DNA from: Embiotoca jacksoni
Taxonomy: Eukaryota > Chordata > Actinopteri > Embiotocidae
Length of the DNA: 64,000 nucleotides
Assembly (NCBI GenBank): GCA_022577435.1
Contig: JAKOON010000108.1
Span: 5,001-69,000 of the forward strand
Reading direction: 5' to 3'
Under the pieces are notes generated by a model. The model was given only the letters and a program-made list of their open reading frames with translations. It did no database searches and was not told the DNA's origin. Both the position numbers and the translations under genes were made by a program. Each line of letters begins with the position of its first letter. Position 1 is the first letter of the stretch. Of this stretch, positions 10,733-25,229 are shown piece by piece.

Positions 10733-12545
10733 ACCCTAACTTGGGATAATTTGGCCCCTAACCCTAACTTGGGATAATTTGGCCCCTAACCCTAACACGG
10801 GATAATTTGGCCCCTAACTCTTCTCCTAACCCTAACTTGGGATAATTTGGCCCCTAACCCCAACTTGGGATAATTTGGCCCCTAACCCTAACACGGGATA
10901 ATTTGGCCCCTAACCCTAACCCAGGGGACTTTGGCCCTAACCCTAACCTAGGGGACTTTGGCCCTAACCCTAACACGGGATAATTTGGCCCCTAACCCTA
11001 ACACGGGATAATTTGGCCCTAACCCTAACCCAGGGGACTTTGGCCCTAACCCTAACCTAGGGGACTTTGGCCCTAACCCTAACACGGGATAATTTGGCCC
11101 CTAACCCTAACACGGGATAATTTGGCCCCTAACCCTAACACGGGATAATTTGGCCCCTAACCCTAACCTAGGGGACTTTGGCCCTAACCCTAACCTAGGG
11201 GACTTTGGCCCTAACCCTAACACGGGATAATTTGGCCCCTAACCCTAACACGGGAGAATTTGGCCCCTAACCCTAATACGGGATAATTTGGCCCCTAACC
11301 CTAGCACGGGATAATTTAATTTGACCCTAACCATAATACGGAATAATTTGGCCCCTAACCATAATACGGAATAATTTGGCCCCTAACCCTAATACGGGAT
11401 ATAATTTTTTTAAAATAAAAATCAGATCCCTATATTTTTTTAAATAAATTTAAAAAAAATAACAGAAACAGTGGTCCATTGAATTTGAAAATATATTTGG
11501 ATACCGTAACACATTGGAGAAGTTACGAGGACTAAAATGGGGAGGTACGAAAAATGGCCAACGGAATAGAAGCTCCAAAAAGCCAGGCCCCCGCGCAGAA
11601 AGGTACGGTCGACAGACAAACAGTCCATCAGGCAAAGCAGAGTCAGAGGGAAAAAGAAATCCACAGGACTAAGCCAGGGGACCCAAAAAGGGAAGGCAAA
11701 ACCGATCCGAAGGATAGAGAAAAACCCATAAGACAGAGCAAAGCCGTGGACTGTGACATTTCATGGGGCAAACCGCTGCGCGGGGATAACAGCCAATGGG
11801 AGGGAAGCTCCAGAAGCCACGCCCCCACACGACAGGGAGACTCCATAAATAGGAGCAGAGGCAGAGGCCCCCCTGTCTTCATTCGGTCTGCTGACACAGA
11901 GCAAGAAGGAGCTGCTCAGCAAAGCAAAAAAAACACTCGTAGACCGCGAGGGGACCACTTTTCTTTTATTTTATTTTATTTTTCTTTCGTGCCTACGCCT
12001 GATGAAGACCAAACAGGTCGAAACGTTGCGACAGGCACAGAACAAACCGGTCACATTTATTTTATTTTTTTTCCTAATGACAATCTAGTCACTTTTTATT
12101 TTTATTTCTCCTTTTTTTTCATGCAGGGATCTGTCTCCTCCTGTAACAAAAAAACAAAAAAGACAAAAAAAAATCAGAGAGGAACTAACATTGAACAGGG
12201 ACAGATGAGCCCAGATTAAAAACACGGAATATGGGAGAGAGGGGTTGGGGTGGGAGTCCTGCCGGAGGATGGACCGTGCATCTCCTCTCGCCCGTTTACT
12301 CGGACGGGAGGATCAGAATACTTCACCTAACCCGCCTGTGCCTCCTCCGGATCACAGGCTCCCATCCCGCCTCTACTCCCTCATTTCCGTCCACGTAATC
12401 AGGACCACGTAAAATTAATATTTACCTTGATACCAAATTTGATACTTACCTGATTACTAGAATTCGAACCCAAATTTATTATATATAACAAACCTAAAAT
12501 GGATACTTACCTTAAGGCAAAACTGCCTTTTATTTATTTCTCCGA
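10733..12545 (+). repeat. A1 unit 7
   Basis: 1813 bp; long poly-A form. Promoter boxes 11793-11851. Confidence 0.95.
11989..12038 (+). ncRNA. Hammerhead-like motif, A1 unit 7
   Basis: Same as the reference; predicted cut after 12027. Confidence 0.6.
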
Positions 12546-14357
12546 ACCCTAACTTGGGATAATTTGGCCCCTAACCCTAACTTGGGATAATTTGGCCCCT
12601 AACCCTAACACGGGATAATTTGGCCCCTAACTCTTCTCCTAACCCTAACTTGGGATAATTTGGCCCCTAACCCCAACTTGGGATAATTTGGCCCCTAACC
12701 CTAACACGGGATAATTTGGCCCCTAACCCTAACCCAGGGGACTTTGGCCCTAACCCTAACCTAGGGGACTTTGGCCCTAACCCTAACACGGGATAATTTG
12801 GCCCCTAACCCTAACACGGGATAATTTGGCCCTAACCCTAACCCAGGGGACTTTGGCCCTAACCCTAACCTAGGGGACTTTGGCCCTAACCCTAACACGG
12901 GATAATTTGGCCCCTAACCCTAACACGGGATAATTTGGCCCCTAACCCTAACACGGGATAATTTGGCCCCTAACCCTAACCTAGGGGACTTTGGCCCTAA
13001 CCCTAACCTAGGGGACTTTGGCCCTAACCCTAACACGGGATAATTTGGCCCCTAACCCTAACACGGGAGAATTTGGCCCCTAACCCTAATACGGGATAAT
13101 TTGGCCCCTAACCCTAGCACGGGATAATTTAATTTGACCCTAACCATAATACGGAATAATTTGGCCCCTAACCATAATACGGAATAATTTGGCCCCTAAC
13201 CCTAATACGGGATATAATTTTTTTAAAATAAAAATCAGATCCCTATATTTTTTTAAATAAATTTAAAAAAAATAACAGAAACAGTGGTCCATTGAATTTG
13301 AAAATATATTTGGATACCGTAACACATTGGAGAAGTTACGAGGACTAAAATGGGGAGGTACGAAAAATGGCCAACGGAATAGAAGCTCCAAAAAGCCAGG
13401 CCCCCGCGCAGAAAGGTACGGTCGACAGACAAACAGTCCATCAGGCAAAGCAGAGTCAGAGGGAAAAAGAAATCCACAGGACTAAGCCAGGGGACCCAAA
13501 AAGGGAAGGCAAAACCGATCCGAAGGATAGAGAAAAACCCATAAGACAGAGCAAAGCCGTGGACTGTGACATTTCATGGGGCAAACCGCTGCGCGGGGAT
13601 AACAGCCAATGGGAGGGAAGCTCCAGAAGCCACGCCCCCACACGACAGGGAGACTCCATAAATAGGAGCAGAGGCAGAGGCCCCCCTGTCTTCATTCGGT
13701 CTGCTGACACAGAGCAAGAAGGAGCTGCTCAGCAAAGCAAAAAAAACACTCGTAGACCGCGAGGGGACCACTTTTCTTTTATTTTATTTTATTTTTCTTT
13801 CGTGCCTACGCCTGATGAAGACCAAACAGGTCGAAACGTTGCGACAGGCACAGAACAAACCGGTCACATTTATTTTATTTTTTTTCCTAATGACAATCTA
13901 GTCACTTTTTATTTTTATTTCTCCTTTTTTTTCATGCAGGGATCTGTCTCCTCCTGTAACAAAAAAACAAAAAAGACAAAAAAAATCAGAGAGGAACTAA
14001 CATTGAACAGGGACAGATGAACCCAGATTAAAAACACGGAATATGGGAGAGAGGGGTTGGGGTGGGAGTCCTGCCGGAGGATGGACCGTGCATCTCCTCT
14101 CGCCCGTTTACTCGGACGGGAGGATCAGAATACTTCACCTAACCCGCCTGTGCCTCCTCCGGATCACAGGCTCCCATCCCGCCTCTACTCCCTCATTTCC
14201 GTCCACGTAATCAGGACCACGTAAAATTAATATTTACCTTGATACCAAATTTGATACTTACCTGATTACTAGAATTCGAACCCAAATTTATTATATATAA
14301 CAAACCTAAAATGGATACTTACCTTAAGGCAAAACTGCCTTTTATTTATTTCTCCGA
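12546..14357 (+). repeat. A1 unit 8
   Basis: 1812 bp. Private G-to-A change at 14021. Promoter boxes 13606-13664. Confidence 0.95.
13802..13851 (+). ncRNA. Hammerhead-like motif, A1 unit 8
   Basis: Same as the reference; predicted cut after 13840. Confidence 0.6.
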
Positions 14358-16169
14358 ACCCTAACTTGGGATAATTTGGCCCCTAACCCTAACTTGGGAT
14401 AATTTGGCCCCTAACCCTAACACGGGATAATTTGGCCCCTAACTCTTCTCCTAACCCTAACTTGGGATAATTTGGCCCCTAACCCCAACTTGGGATAATT
14501 TGGCCCCTAACCCTAACACGGGATAATTTGGCCCCTAACCCTAACCCAGGGGACTTTGGCCCTAACCCTAACCTAGGGGACTTTGGCCCTAACCCTAACA
14601 CGGGATAATTTGGCCCCTAACCCTAACACGGGATAATTTGGCCCTAACCCTAACCCAGGGGACTTTGGCCCTAACCCTAACCTAGGGGACTTTGGCCCTA
14701 ACCCTAACACGGGATAATTTGGCCCCTAACCCTAACACGGGATAATTTGGCCCCTAACCCTAACACGGGATAATTTGGCCCCTAACCCTAACCTAGGGGA
14801 CTTTGGCCCTAACCCTAACCTAGGGGACTTTGGCCCTAACCCTAACACGGGATAATTTGGCCCCTAACCCTAACACGGGAGAATTTGGCCCCTAACCCTA
14901 ATACGGGATAATTTGGCCCCTAACCCTAGCACGGGATAATTTAATTTGACCCTAACCATAATACGGAATAATTTGGCCCCTAACCATAATACGGAATAAT
15001 TTGGCCCCTAACCCTAATACGGGATATAATTTTTTTAAAATAAAAATCAGATCCCTATATTTTTTTAAATAAATTTAAAAAAAATAACAGAAACAGTGGT
15101 CCATTGAATTTGAAAATATATTTGGATACCGTAACACATTGGAGAAGTTACGAGGACTAAAATGGGGAGGTACGAAAAATGGCCAACGGAATAGAAGCTC
15201 CAAAAAGCCAGGCCCCCGCGCAGAAAGGTACGGTCGACAGACAAACAGTCCATCAGGCAAAGCAGAGTCAGAGGGAAAAAGAAATCCACAGGACTAAGCC
15301 AGGGGACCCAAAAAGGGAAGGCAAAACCGATCCGAAGGATAGAGAAAAACCCATAAGACAGAGCAAAGCCGTGGACTGTGACATTTCATGGGGCAAACCG
15401 CTGCGCGGGGATAACAGCCAATGGGAGGGAAGCTCCAGAAGCCACGCCCCCACACGACAGGGAGACTCCATAAATAGGAGCAGAGGCAGAGGCCCCCCTG
15501 TCTTCATTCGGTCTGCTGACACAGAGCAAGAAGGAGCTGCTCAGCAAAGCAAAAAAAACACTCGTAGACCGCGAGGGGACCACTTTTCTTTTATTTTATT
15601 TTATTTTTCTTTCGTGCCTACGCCTGATGAAGACCAAACAGGTCGAAACGTTGCGACAGGCACAGAACAAACCGGTCACATTTATTTTATTTTTTTTCCT
15701 AATGACAATCTAGTCACTTTTTATTTTTATTTCTCCTTTTTTTTCATGCAGGGATCTGTCTCCTCCTGTAACAAAAAAACAAAAAAGACAAAAAAAATCA
15801 GAGAGGAACTAACATTGAACAGGGACAGATGAGCCCAGATTAAAAACACGGAATATGGGAGAGAGGGGTTGGGGTGGGAGTCCTGCCGGAGGATGGACCG
15901 TGCATCTCCTCTCGCCCGTTTACTCGGACGGGAGGATCAGAATACTTCACCTAACCCGCCTGTGCCTCCTCCGGATCACAGGCTCCCATCCCGCCTCTAC
16001 TCCCTCATTTCCGTCCACGTAATCAGGACCACGTAAAATTAATATTTACCTTGATACCAAATTTGATACTTACCTGATTACTAGAATTCGAACCCAAATT
16101 TATTATATATAACAAACCTAAAATGGATACTTACCTTAAGGCAAAACTGCCTTTTATTTATTTCTCCGA
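14358..16169 (+). repeat. A1 unit 9
   Basis: 1812 bp. Promoter boxes 15418-15476. Confidence 0.95.
15614..15663 (+). ncRNA. Hammerhead-like motif, A1 unit 9
   Basis: Same as the reference; predicted cut after 15652. Confidence 0.6.
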
Positions 16170-17981
16170 ACCCTAACTTGGGATAATTTGGCCCCTAACC
16201 CTAACTTGGGATAATTTGGCCCCTAACCCTAACACGGGATAATTTGGCCCCTAACTCTTCTCCTAACCCTAACTTGGGATAATTTGGCCCCTAACCCCAA
16301 CTTGGGATAATTTGGCCCCTAACCCTAACACGGGATAATTTGGCCCCTAACCCTAACCCAGGGGACTTTGGCCCTAACCCTAACCTAGGGGACTTTGGCC
16401 CTAACCCTAACACGGGATAATTTGGCCCCTAACCCTAACACGGGATAATTTGGCCCTAACCCTAACCCAGGGGACTTTGGCCCTAACCCTAACCTAGGGG
16501 ACTTTGGCCCTAACCCTAACACGGGATAATTTGGCCCCTAACCCTAACACGGGATAATTTGGCCCCTAACCCTAACACGGGATAATTTGGCCCCTAACCC
16601 TAACCTAGGGGACTTTGGCCCTAACCCTAACCTAGGGGACTTTGGCCCTAACCCTAACACGGGATAATTTGGCCCCTAACCCTAACACGGGAGAATTTGG
16701 CCCCTAACCCTAATACGGGATAATTTGGCCCCTAACCCTAGCACGGGATAATTTAATTTGACCCTAACCATAATACGGAATAATTTGGCCCCTAACCATA
16801 ATACGGAATAATTTGGCCCCTAACCCTAATACGGGATATAATTTTTTTAAAATAAAAATCAGATCCCTATATTTTTTTAAATAAATTTAAAAAAAATAAC
16901 AGAAACAGTGGTCCATTGAATTTGAAAATATATTTGGATACCGTAACACATTGGAGAAGTTACGAGGACTAAAATGGGGAGGTACGAAAAATGGCCAACG
17001 GAATAGAAGCTCCAAAAAGCCAGGCCCCCGCGCAGAAAGGTACGGTCGACAGACAAACAGTCCATCAGGCAAAGCAGAGTCAGAGGGAAAAAGAAATCCA
17101 CAGGACTAAGCCAGGGGACCCAAAAAGGGAAGGCAAAACCGATCCGAAGGATAGAGAAAAACCCATAAGACAGAGCAAAGCCGTGGACTGTGACATTTCA
17201 TGGGGCAAACCGCTGCGCGGGGATAACAGCCAATGGGAGGGAAGCTCCAGAAGCCACGCCCCCACACGACAGGGAGACTCCATAAATAGGAGCAGAGGCA
17301 GAGGCCCCCCTGTCTTCATTCGGTCTGCTGACACAGAGCAAGAAGGAGCTGCTCAGCAAAGCAAAAAAAACACTCGTAGACCGCGAGGGGACCACTTTTC
17401 TTTTATTTTATTTTATTTTTCTTTCGTGCCTACGCCTGATGAAGACCAAACAGGTCGAAACGTTGCGACAGGCACAGAACAAACCGGTCACATTTATTTT
17501 ATTTTTTTTCCTAATGACAATCTAGTCACTTTTTATTTTTATTTCTCCTTTTTTTTCATGCAGGGATCTGTCTCCTCCTGTAACAAAAAAACAAAAAAGA
17601 CAAAAAAAATCAGAGAGGAACTAACATTGAACAGGGACAGATGAGCCCAGATTAAAAACACGGAATATGGGAGAGAGGGGTTGGGGTGGGAGTCCTGCCG
17701 GAGGATGGACCGTGCATCTCCTCTCGCCCGTTTACTCGGACGGGAGGATCAGAATACTTCACCTAACCCGCCTGTGCCTCCTCCGGATCACAGGCTCCCA
17801 TCCCGCCTCTACTCCCTCATTTCCGTCCACGTAATCAGGACCACGTAAAATTAATATTTACCTTGATACCAAATTTGATACTTACCTGATTACTAGAATT
17901 CGAACCCAAATTTATTATATATAACAAACCTAAAATGGATACTTACCTTAAGGCAAAACTGCCTTTTATTTATTTCTCCGA
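16170..17981 (+). repeat. A1 unit 10
   Basis: 1812 bp. Promoter boxes 17230-17288. Confidence 0.95.
17426..17475 (+). ncRNA. Hammerhead-like motif, A1 unit 10
   Basis: Same as the reference; predicted cut after 17464. Confidence 0.6.
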
Positions 17982-19793
17982 ACCCTAACTTGGGATAATT
18001 TGGCCCCTAACCCTAACTTGGGATAATTTGGCCCCTAACCCTAACACGGGATAATTTGGCCCCTAACTCTTCTCCTAACCCTAACTTGGGATAATTTGGC
18101 CCCTAACCCCAACTTGGGATAATTTGGCCCCTAACCCTAACACGGGATAATTTGGCCCCTAACCCTAACCCAGGGGACTTTGGCCCTAACCCTAACCTAG
18201 GGGACTTTGGCCCTAACCCTAACACGGGATAATTTGGCCCCTAACCCTAACACGGGATAATTTGGCCCTAACCCTAACCCAGGGGACTTTGGCCCTAACC
18301 CTAACCTAGGGGACTTTGGCCCTAACCCTAACACGGGATAATTTGGCCCCTAACCCTAACACGGGATAATTTGGCCCCTAACCCTAACACGGGATAATTT
18401 GGCCCCTAACCCTAACCTAGGGGACTTTGGCCCTAACCCTAACCTAGGGGACTTTGGCCCTAACCCTAACACGGGATAATTTGGCCCCTAACCCTAACAC
18501 GGGAGAATTTGGCCCCTAATCCTAATACGGGATAATTTGGCCCCTAACCCTAGCACGGGATAATTTAATTTGACCCTAACCATAATACGGAATAATTTGG
18601 CCCCTAACCATAATACGGAATAATTTGGCCCCTAACCCTAATACGGGATATAATTTTTTTAAAATAAAAATCAGATCCCTATATTTTTTTAAATAAATTT
18701 AAAAAAAATAACAGAAACAGTGGTCCATTGAATTTGAAAATATATTTGGATACCGTAACACATTGGAGAAGTTACGAGGACTAAAATGGGGAGGTACGAA
18801 AAATGGCCAACGGAATAGAAGCTCCAAAAAGCCAGGCCCCCGCGCAGAAAGGTACGGTCGACAGACAAACAGTCCATCAGGCAAAGCAGAGTCAGAGGGA
18901 AAAAGAAATCCACAGGACTAAGCCAGGGGACCCAAAAAGGGAAGGCAAAACCGATCCGAAGGATAGAGAAAAACCCATAAGACAGAGCAAAGCCGTGGAC
19001 TGTGACATTTCATGGGGCAAACCGCTGCGCGGGGATAACAGCCAATGGGAGGGAAGCTCCAGAAGCCACGCCCCCACACGACAGGGAGACTCCATAAATA
19101 GGAGCAGAGGCAGAGGCCCCCCTGTCTTCATTCGGTCTGCTGACACAGAGCAAGAAGGAGCTGCTCAGCAAAGCAAAAAAAACACTCGTAGACCGCGAGG
19201 GGACCACTTTTCTTTTATTTTATTTTATTTTTCTTTCGTGCCTACGCCTGATGAAGACCAAACAGGTCGAAACGTTGCGACAGGCACAGAACAAACCGGT
19301 CACATTTATTTTATTTTTTTTCCTAATGACAATCTAGTCACTTTTTATTTTTATTTCTCCTTTTTTTTCATGCAGGGATCTGTCTCCTCCTGTAACAAAA
19401 AAACAAAAAAGACAAAAAAAATCAGAGAGGAACTAACATTGAACAGGGACAGATGAGCCCAGATTAAAAACACGGAATATGGGAGAGAGGGGTTGGGGTG
19501 GGAGTCCTGCCGGAGGATGGACCGTGCATCTCCTCTCGCCCGTTTACTCGGACGGGAGGATCAGAATACTTCACCTAACCCGCCTGTGCCTCCTCCGGAT
19601 CACAGGCTCCCATCCCGCCTCTACTCCCTCATTTCCGTCCACGTAATCAGGACCACGTAAAATTAATATTTACCTTGATACCAAATTTGATACTTACCTG
19701 ATTACTAGAATTCGAACCCAAATTTATTATATATAACAAACCTAAAATGGATACTTACCTTAAGGCAAAACTGCCTTTTATTTATTTCTCCGA
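17982..19793 (+). repeat. A1 unit 11
   Basis: 1812 bp. Shares with unit 2 the array change to T (18520), nine units apart. Promoter boxes 19042-19100. Confidence 0.95.
19238..19287 (+). ncRNA. Hammerhead-like motif, A1 unit 11
   Basis: Same as the reference; predicted cut after 19276. Confidence 0.6.
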
Positions 19794-21605
19794 ACCCTAA
19801 CTTGGGATAATTTGGCCCCTAACCCTAACTTGGGATAATTTGGCCCCTAACCCTAACACGGGATAATTTGGCCCCTAACTCTTCTCCTAACCCTAACTTG
19901 GGATAATTTGGCCCCTAACCCCAACTTGGGATAATTTGGCCCCTAACCCTAACACGGGATAATTTGGCCCCTAACCCTAACCCAGGGGACTTTGGCCCTA
20001 ACCCTAACCTAGGGGACTTTGGCCCTAACCCTAACACGGGATAATTTGGCCCCTAACCCTAACACGGGATAATTTGGCCCTAACCCTAACCCAGGGGACT
20101 TTGGCCCTAACCCTAACCTAGGGGACTTTGGCCCTAACCCTAACACGGGATAATTTGGCCCCTAACCCTAACACGGGATAATTTGGCCCCTAACCCTAAC
20201 ACGGGATAATTTGGCCCCTAACCCTAACCTAGGGGACTTTGGCCCTAACCCTAACCTAGGGGACTTTGGCCCTAACCCTAACACGGGATAATTTGGCCCC
20301 TAACCCTAACACGGGAGAATTTGGCCCCTAACCCTAATACGGGATAATTTGGCCCCTAACCCTAGCACGGGATAATTTAATTTGACCCTAACCATAATAC
20401 GGAATAATTTGGCCCCTAACCATAATACGGAATAATTTGGCCCCTAACCCTAATACGGGATATAATTTTTTTAAAATAAAAATCAGATCCCTATATTTTT
20501 TTAAATAAATTTAAAAAAAATAACAGAAACAGTGGTCCATTGAATTTGAAAATATATTTGGATACCGTAACACATTGGAGAAGTTACGAGGACTAAAATG
20601 GGGAGGTACGAAAAATGGCCAACGGAATAGAAGCTCCAAAAAGCCAGGCCCCCGCGCAGAAAGGTACGGTCGACAGACAAACAGTCCATCAGGCAAAGCA
20701 GAGTCAGAGGGAAAAAGAAATCCACAGGACTAAGCCAGGGGACCCAAAAAGGGAAGGCAAAACCGATCCGAAGGATAGAGAAAAACCCATAAGACAGAGC
20801 AAAGCCGTGGACTGTGACATTTCATGGGGCAAACCGCTGCGCGGGGATAACAGCCAATGGGAGGGAAGCTCCAGAAGCCACGCCCCCACACGACAGGGAG
20901 ACTCCATAAATAGGAGCAGAGGCAGAGGCCCCCCTGTCTTCATTCGGTCTGCTGACACAGAGCAAGAAGGAGCTGCTCAGCAAAGCAAAAAAAACACTCG
21001 TAGACCGCGAGGGGACCACTTTTCTTTTATTTTATTTTATTTTTCTTTCGTGCCTACGCCTGATGAAGACCAAACAGGTCGAAACGTTGCGACAGGCACA
21101 GAACAAACCGGTCACATTTATTTTATTTTTTTTCCTAATGACAATCTAGTCACTTTTTATTTTTATTTCTCCTTTTTTTTCATGCAGGGATCTGTCTCCT
21201 CCTGTAACAAAAAAACAAAAAAGACAAAAAAAATCAGAGAGGAACTAACATTGAACAGGGACAGATGAGCCCAGATTAAAAACACGGAATATGGGAGAGA
21301 GGGGTTGGGGTGGGAGTCCTGCCGGAGGATGGACCGTGCATCTCCTCTCGCCCGTTTACTCGGACGGGAGGATCAGAATACTTCACCTAACCCGCCTGTG
21401 CCTCCTCCGGATCACAGGCTCCCATCCCGCCTCTACTCCCTCATTTCCGTCCACGTAATCAGGACCACGTAAAATTAATATTTACCTTGATACCAAATTT
21501 GATACTTACCTGATTACTAGAATTCGAACCCAAATTTATTATATATAACAAACCTAAAATGGATACTTACCTTAAGGCAAAACTGCCTTTTATTTATTTC
21601 TCCGA
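19794..21605 (+). repeat. A1 unit 12
   Basis: 1812 bp. Promoter boxes 20854-20912. Confidence 0.95.
21050..21099 (+). ncRNA. Hammerhead-like motif, A1 unit 12
   Basis: Same as the reference; predicted cut after 21088. Confidence 0.6.
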
Positions 21606-23417
21606 ACCCTAACTTGGGATAATTTGGCCCCTAACCCTAACTTGGGATAATTTGGCCCCTAACCCTAACACGGGATAATTTGGCCCCTAACTCTTCTCCT
21701 AACCCTAACTTGGGATAATTTGGCCCCTAACCCCAACTTGGGATAATTTGGCCCCTAACCCTAACACGGGATAATTTGGCCCCTAACCCTAACCCAGGGG
21801 ACTTTGGCCCTAACCCTAACCTAGGGGACTTTGGCCCTAACCCTAACACGGGATAATTTGGCCCCTAACCCTAACACGGGATAATTTGGCCCTAACCCTA
21901 ACCCAGGGGACTTTGGCCCTAACCCTAACCTAGGGGACTTTGGCCCTAACCCTAACACGGGATAATTTGGCCCCTAACCCTAACACGGGATAATTTGGCC
22001 CCTAACCCTAACACGGGATAATTTGGCCCCTAACCCTAACCTAGGGGACTTTGGCCCTAACCCTAACCTAGGGGACTTTGGCCCTAACCCTAACACGGGA
22101 TAATTTGGCCCCTAACCCTAACACGGGAGAATTTGGCCCCTAACCCTAATACGGGATAATTTGGCCCCTAACCCTAGCACGGGATAATTTAATTTGACCC
22201 TAACCATAATACGGAATAATTTGGCCCCTAACCATAATACGGAATAATTTGGCCCCTAACCCTAATACGGGATATAATTTTTTTAAAATAAAAATCAGAT
22301 CCCTATATTTTTTTAAATAAATTTAAAAAAAATAACAGAAACAGTGGTCCATTGAATTTGAAAATATATTTGGATACCGTAACACATTGGAGAAGTTACG
22401 AGGACTAAAATGGGGAGGTACGAAAAATGGCCAACGGAATAGAAGCTCCAAAAAGCCAGGCCCCCGCGCAGAAAGGTACGGTCGACAGACAAACAGTCCA
22501 TCAGGCAAAGCAGAGTCAGAGGGAAAAAGAAATCCACAGGACTAAGCCAGGGGACCCAAAAAGGGAAGGCAAAACCGATCCGAAGGATAGAGAAAAACCC
22601 ATAAGACAGAGCAAAGCCGTGGACTGTGACATTTCATGGGGCAAACCGCTGCGCGGGGATAACAGCCAATGGGAGGGAAGCTCCAGAAGCCACGCCCCCA
22701 CACGACAGGGAGACTCCATAAATAGGAGCAGAGGCAGAGGCCCCCCTGTCTTCATTCGGTCTGCTGACACAGAGCAAGAAGGAGCTGCTCAGCAAAGCAA
22801 AAAAAACACTCGTAGACCGCGAGGGGACCACTTTTCTTTTATTTTATTTTATTTTTCTTTCGTGCCTACGCCTGATGAAGACCAAACAGGTCGAAACGTT
22901 GCGACAGGCACAGAACAAACCGGTCACATTTATTTTATTTTTTTTCCTAATGACAATCTAGTCACTTTTTATTTTTATTTCTCCTTTTTTTTCATGCAGG
23001 GATCTGTCTCCTCCTGTAACAAAAAAACAAAAAAGACAAAAAAAATCAGAGAGGAACTAACATTGAACAGGGACAGATGAGCCCAGATTAAAAACACGGA
23101 ATATGGGAGAGAGGGGTTGGGGTGGGAGTCCTGCCGGAGGATGGACCGTGCATCTCCTCTCGCCCGTTTACTCGGACGGGAGGATCAGAATACTTCACCT
23201 AACCCGCCTGTGCCTCCTCCGGATCACAGGCTCCCATCCCGCCTCTACTCCCTCATTTCCGTCCACGTAATCAGGACCACGTAAAATTAATATTTACCTT
23301 GATACCAAATTTGATACTTACCTGATTACTAGAATTCGAACCCAAATTTATTATATATAACAAACCTAAAATGGATACTTACCTTAAGGCAAAACTGCCT
23401 TTTATTTATTTCTCCGA
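21606..23417 (+). repeat. A1 unit 13
   Basis: 1812 bp. Promoter boxes 22666-22724. Confidence 0.95.
22862..22911 (+). ncRNA. Hammerhead-like motif, A1 unit 13
   Basis: Same as the reference; predicted cut after 22900. Confidence 0.6.
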
Positions 23418-25229
23418 ACCCTAACTTGGGATAATTTGGCCCCTAACCCTAACTTGGGATAATTTGGCCCCTAACCCTAACACGGGATAATTTGGCCCCT
23501 AACTCTTCTCCTAACCCTAACTTGGGATAATTTGGCCCCTAACCCCAACTTGGGATAATTTGGCCCCTAACCCTAACACGGGATAATTTGGCCCCTAACC
23601 CTAACCCAGGGGACTTTGGCCCTAACCCTAACCTAGGGGACTTTGGCCCTAACCCTAACACGGGATAATTTGGCCCCTAACCCTAACACGGGATAATTTG
23701 GCCCTAACCCTAACCCAGGGGACTTTGGCCCTAACCCTAACCTAGGGGACTTTGGCCCTAACCCTAACACGGGATAATTTGGCCCCTAACCCTAACACGG
23801 GATAATTTGGCCCCTAACCCTAACACGGGATAATTTGGCCCCTAACCCTAACCTAGGGGACTTTGGCCCTAACCCTAACCTAGGGGACTTTGGCCCTAAC
23901 CCTAACACGGGATAATTTGGCCCCTAACCCTAACACGGGAGAATTTGGCCCCTAACCCTAATACGGGATAATTTGGCCCCTAACCCTAGCACGGGATAAT
24001 TTAATTTGACCCTAACCATAATACGGAATAATTTGGCCCCTAACCATAATACGGAATAATTTGGCCCCTAACCCTAATACGGGATATAATTTTTTTAAAA
24101 TAAAAATCAGATCCCTATATTTTTTTAAATAAATTTAAAAAAAATAACAGAAACAGTGGTCCATTGAATTTGAAAATATATTTGGATACCGTAACACATT
24201 GGAGAAGTTACGAGGACTAAAATGGGGAGGTACGAAAAATGGCCAACGGAATAGAAGCTCCAAAAAGCCAGGCCCCCGCGCAGAAAGGTACGGTCGACAG
24301 ACAAACAGTCCATCAGGCAAAGCAGAGTCAGAGGGAAAAAGAAATCCACAGGACTAAGCCAGGGGACCCAAAAAGGGAAGGCAAAACCGATCCGAAGGAT
24401 AGAGAAAAACCCATAAGACAGAGCAAAGCCGTGGACTGTGACATTTCATGGGGCAAACCGCTGCGCGGGGATAACAGCCAATGGGAGGGAAGCTCCAGAA
24501 GCCACGCCCCCACACGACAGGGAGACTCCATAAATAGGAGCAGAGGCAGAGGCCCCCCTGTCTTCATTCGGTCTGCTGACACAGAGCAAGAAGGAGCTGC
24601 TCAGCAAAGCAAAAAAAACACTCGTAGACCGCGAGGGGACCACTTTTCTTTTATTTTATTTTATTTTTCTTTCGTGCCTACGCCTGATGAAGACCAAACA
24701 GGTCGAAACGTTGCGACAGGCACAGAACAAACCGGTCACATTTATTTTATTTTTTTTCCTAATGACAATCTAGTCACTTTTTATTTTTATTTCTCCTTTT
24801 TTTTCATGCAGGGATCTGTCTCCTCCTGTAACAAAAAAACAAAAAAGACAAAAAAAATCAGAGAGGAACTAACATTGAACAGGGACAGATGAGCCCAGAT
24901 TAAAAACACGGAATATGGGAGAGAGGGGTTGGGGTGGGAGTCCTGCCGGAGGATGGACCGTGCATCTCCTCTCGCCCGTTTACTCGGACGGGAGGATCAG
25001 AATACTTCACCTAACCCGCCTGTGCCTCCTCCGGATCACAGGCTCCCATCCCGCCTCTACTCCCTCATTTCCGTCCACGTAATCAGGACCACGTAAAATT
25101 AATATTTACCTTGATACCAAATTTGATACTTACCTGATTACTAGAATTCGAACCCAAATTTATTATATATAACAAACCTAAAATGGATACTTACCTTAAG
25201 GCAAAACTGCCTTTTATTTATTTCTCCGA
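23418..25229 (+). repeat. A1 unit 14
   Basis: 1812 bp. Promoter boxes 24478-24536. Confidence 0.95.
24674..24723 (+). ncRNA. Hammerhead-like motif, A1 unit 14
   Basis: Same as the reference; predicted cut after 24712. Confidence 0.6.
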